A stretch of DNA of 64,000 bases from Saprospiraceae bacterium. Lineage in GTDB: Bacteria; Bacteroidota; Bacteroidia; Chitinophagales; Saprospiraceae. Below, piece by piece: positions 58,936 to 64,000 of the stretch. Below the pieces are notes generated by a model. The model was not told the DNA's origin, ran no database searches, and worked only from the letters and a program-made list of their open reading frames with translations. Every line of letters begins with the position of its first letter. The stretch's first letter is position 1. The stretch is taken from assembly GCA_020629715.1 (NCBI GenBank), contig JAHDCU010000010.1, positions 62,001 through 126,000 of the forward strand. Reading direction: 5' to 3'. The translations under genes were made by a program, and so were the position numbers.

Positions 58936-61377
58936 ATGAAAAGAATAAATTCAATACTGATATTGGCTGCAATCTTCTTAATGAGTGCTTCCTCTATTCA
59001 AGCTCAAGCTAGCTTGAAGCAATTCATGAAAAAAGCAGAATCAGCTTACAAAAATCAAAATTATAATGCCGTACTAGAGTATGTTTACAATGCGGAAAAT
59101 CTTGATAAACCAACCTCAAGAACTACTTTTTTAAAAGCTGAAGCTGCACGTCATTCATACGCCTACAAATTAGCTGAGTCCAGTTATACTTATCTTGTTG
59201 ATACTATTAAATCTACGGAGTATCCAGAAAGTAGTTTTTACTTAGGTGATACCAAGCATACTTTGGGCAAGTACGAGGAGGCAATTAGATATTATGATCT
59301 TTTTCTATCTGAAAATGATGATAATCAATTACTTGCACCTATAGCTCGTAAGCAAAAGGCTTCAGCACAATGGGCTATGAGTCAACCTCGAAATCAAGCA
59401 AGCCTTGATTCTGTGTTGCACATGTCTACAGATATCAATTCTATTGATGGTGATTATGCCCCATTTCATGACGGAAATAATTTTTATTTCACATCACTGA
59501 GATATGATCTTCCAAAAAGCAAGATTAAAGATAAGATTTCAAAAGTGCTCTCAGGAGAAGAAAGTGATTTCGATCCAATGAAAGAAATGGGACTTTTCAA
59601 CAGTCCTAATAAACTTACGTCAGGTACAAGTATTTCGAAAGATGGTAAGCTTATGTTTACCACCATTTGTGAGAGATCTAGTCTTGGACGTATACAATGT
59701 AAAATATACTATCTCAAAAAAACCGAAGATGGATGGAGCAATCCAGAGCTAGTATCGGGAGAAGTCAATCAAAAAGGGGCAACATCTACTCATCCAGCAA
59801 TAGGCGAGTCTGTAGATGGTAATACTAGATTATACTTCAGTTCTGATCGAGCAGGAGGTACAGGTATGTTGGACTTATATTCAGTCCTTTATGACGAGGA
59901 TATGAAATTTAGTACCGTAGTCGAACTTGCTGATGTAAATACTGGAGGTAACGATATCACACCATTTTTTCATGAAGAAACATATTCGTTATTTTTTAGC
60001 TCTGATGCTAGAAATGGATTCGGTGATTTAGATGTCTACGAAAGAGACTCCAACGGTAATATTAAAAACATTGGATACGGTATCAATACAAGTTTCAACG
60101 ACTTCTATTATTCCATAGCACAAGATGAAAGTAGTCAGTATGTTTCATCCAATAGGCCGGGTTCACTGTTTAGCGCAGAAAAATTTGAGACCTGCTGTTA
60201 TGATATTTATGAAAAACCATTTGAAAAATGTAGCGTCAACTTATTAGCACTTACCTATGATGATATTACGAAAGCGGAACTTACTGGAGTAGAGCTTACC
60301 ATAGAAAATTTGACTACAGGAGTAGTAGAAGTATTGGATATCAATACACTGGGCAATGATTACAACTATGAATTGTATTGTAAGCACAATTATAAAATTA
60401 CTGCTCAAAAGGAAGGTTATCATCCGACCTCAATCACTATAGATAAGAGCGAATTGAGCTCTATAAATGGAGGAGGACTGGAATTAGAGAAGAAGCTGTA
60501 TCTAACACCTACAGTATTGCCAATAGAACTATTAGTGAGCACTTTTGAAAGACCTACTAATTTTGATTTACTTGGAGCAACGGTTATCGTAATTGATCAA
60601 GAGACTGGTGAAGAAATCGCTAGGATAGAGAATAATCCAACGAATGAGTTCAGGTTTGACGCTTTACAGGGTAAAAAGTATAAGCTTATTGCTTCTAAAG
60701 AAGGATATGATCCAGAGGAGGCCATGGTGAGCATACCTAAAGATCATATAGGTACGTATAGAAAAGATATGTATTTAGGCCGCGAAGCAGTGATAGAAAC
60801 TTTGGCTAATCTTATTCCACTTAGGCTTTATTATGATAATGATCAGCCCAATCCAAGAACGGAGAAAGTAACTACGGATGAGCGATTTAGAGATCGCTAT
60901 CGCCAATATTATGCAAGGAAAGATATTTTTGTAAAAAACTATTCTGAGCTATTTGCAGGTAGTGGATACCAAGCGGCTAAGGATGAAATGGAGTCTTTCT
61001 TTAGAGATGAAGTAAAGTTTAGTCATGATAATCTCACCATATTTTTAGAAACCCTCAATAGGATATTATTAACTGGTAAAAAGGTGAATCTATATCTAAG
61101 AGGATATGCAAGTCCACTCTCTAGGAGTGATTATAACACCGCATTAGGTAAGCGAAGGGTAGACTGTGTCAGAAATGAGTTTAAGGATTATGAAAATGGC
61201 ATATTGATGAAATATATCAACTCTGGTCAACTCATTATCACGGAAAGATCATTTGGAGAAGATACAGCTAATAAAGGCATCAGCGATGATCCTCGTAGTC
61301 CAGTAAAATCAATTTATAGCCCTCAGGCTTCTAGAGAGAGAAGGGTAGAAATAGATGAAATTTTAGAAGTAAAATAA
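58936..61377 (+). CDS. OmpA-family protein with TPR, WD40-like and CarboxypepD domains (PorE-like)
   Basis: The 813-residue protein has a signal peptide (ending SIQAQA), a TPR region (residues about 25-155, AESAYKNQNYNAVLEYVYNAENL and GKYEEAIRYYDLFL), a PD40 propeller (about 160-430, YAPFHDGNNFYFTSLR, RLYFSSDRAGGTGMLDLY, YSLFFSSDARNGFGDLDVYE), two CarboxypepD-like repeats (about 435-615), and a C-terminal OmpA peptidoglycan-binding domain (GKKVNLYLRGYASPLSRSDYN, LGKRRVDCVRNEF). This is the domain order of PorE, which anchors the T9SS complex to the cell wall. Middle gene of the PorP operon. Confidence 0.93.
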   Translation: MKRINSILILAAIFLMSASSIQAQASLKQFMKKAESAYKNQNYNAVLEYVYNAENLDKPTSRTTFLKAEAARHSYAYKLAESSYTYLVDTIKSTEYPESSFYLGDTKHTLGKYEEAIRYYDLFLSENDDNQLLAPIARKQKASAQWAMSQPRNQASLDSVLHMSTDINSIDGDYAPFHDGNNFYFTSLRYDLPKSKIKDKISKVLSGEESDFDPMKEMGLFNSPNKLTSGTSISKDGKLMFTTICERSSLGRIQCKIYYLKKTEDGWSNPELVSGEVNQKGATSTHPAIGESVDGNTRLYFSSDRAGGTGMLDLYSVLYDEDMKFSTVVELADVNTGGNDITPFFHEETYSLFFSSDARNGFGDLDVYERDSNGNIKNIGYGINTSFNDFYYSIAQDESSQYVSSNRPGSLFSAEKFETCCYDIYEKPFEKCSVNLLALTYDDITKAELTGVELTIENLTTGVVEVLDINTLGNDYNYELYCKHNYKITAQKEGYHPTSITIDKSELSSINGGGLELEKKLYLTPTVLPIELLVSTFERPTNFDLLGATVIVIDQETGEEIARIENNPTNEFRFDALQGKKYKLIASKEGYDPEEAMVSIPKDHIGTYRKDMYLGREAVIETLANLIPLRLYYDNDQPNPRTEKVTTDERFRDRYRQYYARKDIFVKNYSELFAGSGYQAAKDEMESFFRDEVKFSHDNLTIFLETLNRILLTGKKVNLYLRGYASPLSRSDYNTALGKRRVDCVRNEFKDYENGILMKYINSGQLIITERSFGEDTANKGISDDPRSPVKSIYSPQASRERRVEIDEILEVK

Positions 61378-61407
61378 CATCTAATTGAAAAGACAAATAA
61401 GATAATC

Positions 61408-64000
61408 ATGAATTACTATATATATAAATTTAATTTTTTAAAGCTAATCACTTGCCTTGCTTTATTGATAGGTTTACAGTCGATTGGTTCAGCGACCCAT
61501 ATTGCTGGAGGTAATATCACTTATAGATGCCTAGGTAATGATTTATATGAAGTTACCTTGGAAGTCAGACGTGACTGTATCAACGGTGCTGCGAATGCTC
61601 CTTTTGACAATCCTGCTTCAGTTGGTATTTTTAACGGTGTAGGTCAATTGACTACTTTAGGTAATAGCGGTCAGATATTGATGAATCTCAATACACAAGA
61701 TACCTTAGTCGAAGTATTGACAAGTGAATGTCGCGTTTTAGGTTCAGAAGTATGCGTAGAACGTACCGTGTATACTAGAACGATCGAGTTGCCGTATGAG
61801 CCAACGGGATACATATTAGCATATCAGAGATGTTGTAGAAGTATTGATTTATTAAATGTACTGGACCCAACCAATACAGGTACTACAGAATGGATCAATA
61901 TTAGCCCTCAGGCGCAAGAAGAATGCAATTCTTCTCCAACATTCAATCAATGGCCCACTGTGTATGCTTGTAGTAATCAAGAATTGATATTTGATCATTC
62001 TGCTACAGATATTGATGGTGATAGCCTAGTCTATAAGTTATGTACACCTTATCAAGGTGCTACTGATGCTGACCCGATTCCTCAACCACCAGCAAGACCA
62101 CCATATGATTTAATTACTTGGAATACTGGCTATTCTACTGATAATCCTCTAGGTTCTTCAGTTCCCTTAACGATAGACCCAAATACAGGTATATTGACTG
62201 GAATGCCAGAGTTGACTGGACAATATCTAGTAGGTGTCTGTGTTGAAGAATATAGAGATGGTATATTATTATCAACAGTAAGACGAAACTTTGAGTATAA
62301 TATACGAGTATGTATCAATAATCCTGTAGCGGATTTCAATCTTCCTGAGAATCCAAACTGTGAGTCTCTGACGCAGACTTTTGAAAACACAAGTACTCCA
62401 GGAGCTTATACTTGGTATTTTGATTATCCTATCAATAGTGTATCTAGTACAGAGACAGACCCTACATATACTTTTCCGGAACCTGGATTATATCCTGTAC
62501 AGTTGATTGTAGTAGATAACGACTGCATAGACTCTACTGTGATCAATGTCGGGGTAAGCCTTCCAGATGATCCCATTGCCGCTTATTCGTACTCTTCAGT
62601 GGATTGTTCTGATGATGTTACGCTAGATTTTATTAATCAGACGACCACCATACAAGAGCAAACAGGATACAACTGGTTATTTGAGTGGGACGGTGGTATG
62701 TTTAGCTCTACTGATGAAAATCCAAGTGTTACGGTACCTGGAGATGTTGATTTGACTATTACGTTTGAAGTGACCACGATAAGTGGCTGTACCGATGTAT
62801 TTACAGAGACGATATTCGTGGAGTCATCTTTTTTAGAATTGATAGCTGACGCAATTGAAATATGTCAGTTTAACTCTTTAGAGCCTATTTTGAATGCATC
62901 GGATAACCTAACTTATACATGGAGCCCTACCAATAATTTAGATCTTTCTGACCCTAATAATCCTATTATTACAGCTGTGAATGACATTACATATTCTGTC
63001 ACTGCAACAGATGGAGTATGTACAATAGTGGATGAAATAGAGATTACAGTATCGGAAGAACAGGATGTCATTATCAATGGTGATGCATTTGTATGTGATG
63101 AATCTTCTACACTAAACATAGTATCACCATCAGGTGCAACGGTCGCTTGGTACTCCGACGAACAATTGACTAATGAGATAGGTACAGGGATGACAATTAC
63201 TGTAAATCCACCACAAGGAGAATCGACTTATTATGCAAGTCTAGTCGGTGATATTTGTCAAGGTGTAGGATCTTTCACAGTAACTAATGAACCATTAGAT
63301 TTCACTCTCAGCGGAGGTGATGATTTAGTTGGGTGTTCTAATGAGTTAGTTGAACTCGTTGTTACGAATAATGATAATGATCATGATTTAGAAGTACAGT
63401 GGGATACACAGTATCTTCTAGCAGGGCAGGGTAATGAAACAGGTAGCTTTAGCTTTCCTTCTGCTGGTACTTATTTGGTAAACTTGACGGTCTCAAATCA
63501 ATTTATGTGTAGCATCGATACTTCACTAGAGGTAACCGTATATGATATAGTAGGTATCGATTTTGATAGAATCGACGCCTGCTACGGTGATGATGTATTC
63601 CTTAATCCTATAGCGCCTAATCAAAATTGGAATTATCTATGGGTTGCAGATGATCCTAGTCTAGTTTTTGATGCCACAAGTCCTAATCCATTGATTGAAA
63701 ACGTGACAGAAAGTATCGTATTTACACTTACAGTTGCGGATAATGATCTTGGTTTTTGCCAAAGTACATTTGAAATATTATTGAATGTGCCACAGAAAAT
63801 CAATCTTGATGGCCCTATAGATATTAACTATTGTCCTGGCATAGATACTGATTTTGCTTATACGGCTGAGGTTGGGGTAGAGATTTATATTATTAATGAG
63901 AATAATGACTCAACCTTATTGGTCGGTGGTATTTTGAATGCTAATCTCTTTGAGGACGGTAATTATACGATAGCCGCGGTTGATGAAAATGGCTGTTTTG
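61408..64000 (+). CDS. Large secreted PKD-domain protein, 3' end outside window
   Basis: The frame from ATG 61408 stays open to the right edge (864 codons). After a signal peptide (MNYYIYKFNF onward, ending IGSA) comes THIAGGNITYRCLGNDLYEV, then a cysteine-rich segment (GYILAYQRCCRSIDL, EECNSSPTFNQWPTVYACS), and from about residue 310 a series of PKD-like beta-sandwich domains with SSTETDPTYTFPEPGLYPVQ and NPSVTVPGDVDLTITFEV. This type of long multi-domain protein is usually exported by T9SS with a C-terminal sorting domain, which would lie beyond the window. Its position after PorP and PorE-like genes suggests it is their dedicated cargo. Confidence 0.88.
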   Translation, partial: MNYYIYKFNFLKLITCLALLIGLQSIGSATHIAGGNITYRCLGNDLYEVTLEVRRDCINGAANAPFDNPASVGIFNGVGQLTTLGNSGQILMNLNTQDTLVEVLTSECRVLGSEVCVERTVYTRTIELPYEPTGYILAYQRCCRSIDLLNVLDPTNTGTTEWINISPQAQEECNSSPTFNQWPTVYACSNQELIFDHSATDIDGDSLVYKLCTPYQGATDADPIPQPPARPPYDLITWNTGYSTDNPLGSSVPLTIDPNTGILTGMPELTGQYLVGVCVEEYRDGILLSTVRRNFEYNIRVCINNPVADFNLPENPNCESLTQTFENTSTPGAYTWYFDYPINSVSSTETDPTYTFPEPGLYPVQLIVVDNDCIDSTVINVGVSLPDDPIAAYSYSSVDCSDDVTLDFINQTTTIQEQTGYNWLFEWDGGMFSSTDENPSVTVPGDVDLTITFEVTTISGCTDVFTETIFVESSFLELIADAIEICQFNSLEPILNASDNLTYTWSPTNNLDLSDPNNPIITAVNDITYSVTATDGVCTIVDEIEITVSEEQDVIINGDAFVCDESSTLNIVSPSGATVAWYSDEQLTNEIGTGMTITVNPPQGESTYYASLVGDICQGVGSFTVTNEPLDFTLSGGDDLVGCSNELVELVVTNNDNDHDLEVQWDTQYLLAGQGNETGSFSFPSAGTYLVNLTVSNQFMCSIDTSLEVTVYDIVGIDFDRIDACYGDDVFLNPIAPNQNWNYLWVADDPSLVFDATSPNPLIENVTESIVFTLTVADNDLGFCQSTFEILLNVPQKINLDGPIDINYCPGIDTDFAYTAEVGVEIYIINENNDSTLLVGGILNANLFEDGNYTIAAVDENGCF

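Overview
The window is an AT-rich chromosomal segment of a member of the Bacteroidota, most likely the Saprospiria/Chitinophagia side of the phylum (inference). Evidence: type IX secretion (T9SS) C-terminal sorting domains on several secreted proteins, PorP/SprF, PorG/DUF6089-like and PorE-like OmpA proteins, GldC, a FecI-FecR-SusC-like/DUF4249 surface signalling unit, eukaryote-type (GSII) glutamine synthetase, futalosine-pathway MqnD, and promoters of the Bacteroidota type (TAnnTTTG -7 box) in front of tRNAs, SRP RNA and several genes. No phage, transposase, integrase or CRISPR array was seen.

Layout. 0-12 kb: end of an unknown gene, a PorG-like barrel protein, tRNA-Glu, a secreted choice-of-anchor B protein, miaA, and a + strand run of acyltransferase, isoaspartyl peptidase and YfhO membrane protein, then a small HTH protein and alanine dehydrogenase (ald). 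12.1-12.7 kb: a geneless 600-base gap between mqnD and ald that holds two terminator-ended minus-strand short transcripts sharing a 19-base 5' sequence, one preceded by a textbook sigma-54 -24/-12 site and the other by a TAnnTTTG box. 12.7-20.7 kb: mqnD, RluA-type pseudouridine synthase, SRP RNA (ffs), transaldolase-like fsa, nucleoside phosphorylase, ArsC-like protein, hemF, a lipoprotein, a LuxE-like protein and a cell-wall amidase. 20.8-26.7 kb: cytochrome c maturation ccmBCD running into glutamate dehydrogenase, an Lrp regulator, a TraB/GumN protein and gldC. 26.7-31.5 kb: an HhH-barrel outer membrane protein, a helical-repeat protein and glutamine synthetase.

31.6-39.1 kb, all on the minus strand: a polyamine operon (arginine decarboxylase, agmatinase-family ureohydrolase, deoxyhypusine-synthase-like protein, DksA-like protein, conserved small protein), and just upstream of it a tight three-gene cluster of an unrecognised ATP-grasp-like protein, a glutathione-synthetase-like ATP-grasp ligase and an AstE/aspartoacylase-family metallo-deacylase. 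The last cluster is the best candidate here for an undescribed biosynthetic system. 39.2-45 kb looks accessory: a protein made of three near-identical 79-residue repeats, a DUF2541-like gene broken by an in-frame stop, a 1054-residue double esterase with a sorting domain, and an HxlR regulator; it is bordered by tRNA-His and a partial look-alike of the tRNA-His 3' end plus terminator.

45-64 kb: a lipoprotein, the ECF sigma/anti-sigma/TonB receptor/DUF4249 unit, a Crp-family regulator, tRNA-Ser, gamma-glutamyltransferase, ferredoxin, pssA, an M48 protease, a tRNA-Gly/tRNA-Leu pair, and a PorP/PorE-like/PKD-protein operon that runs off the right edge. All assignments are from reading sequence motifs; no database search was run.
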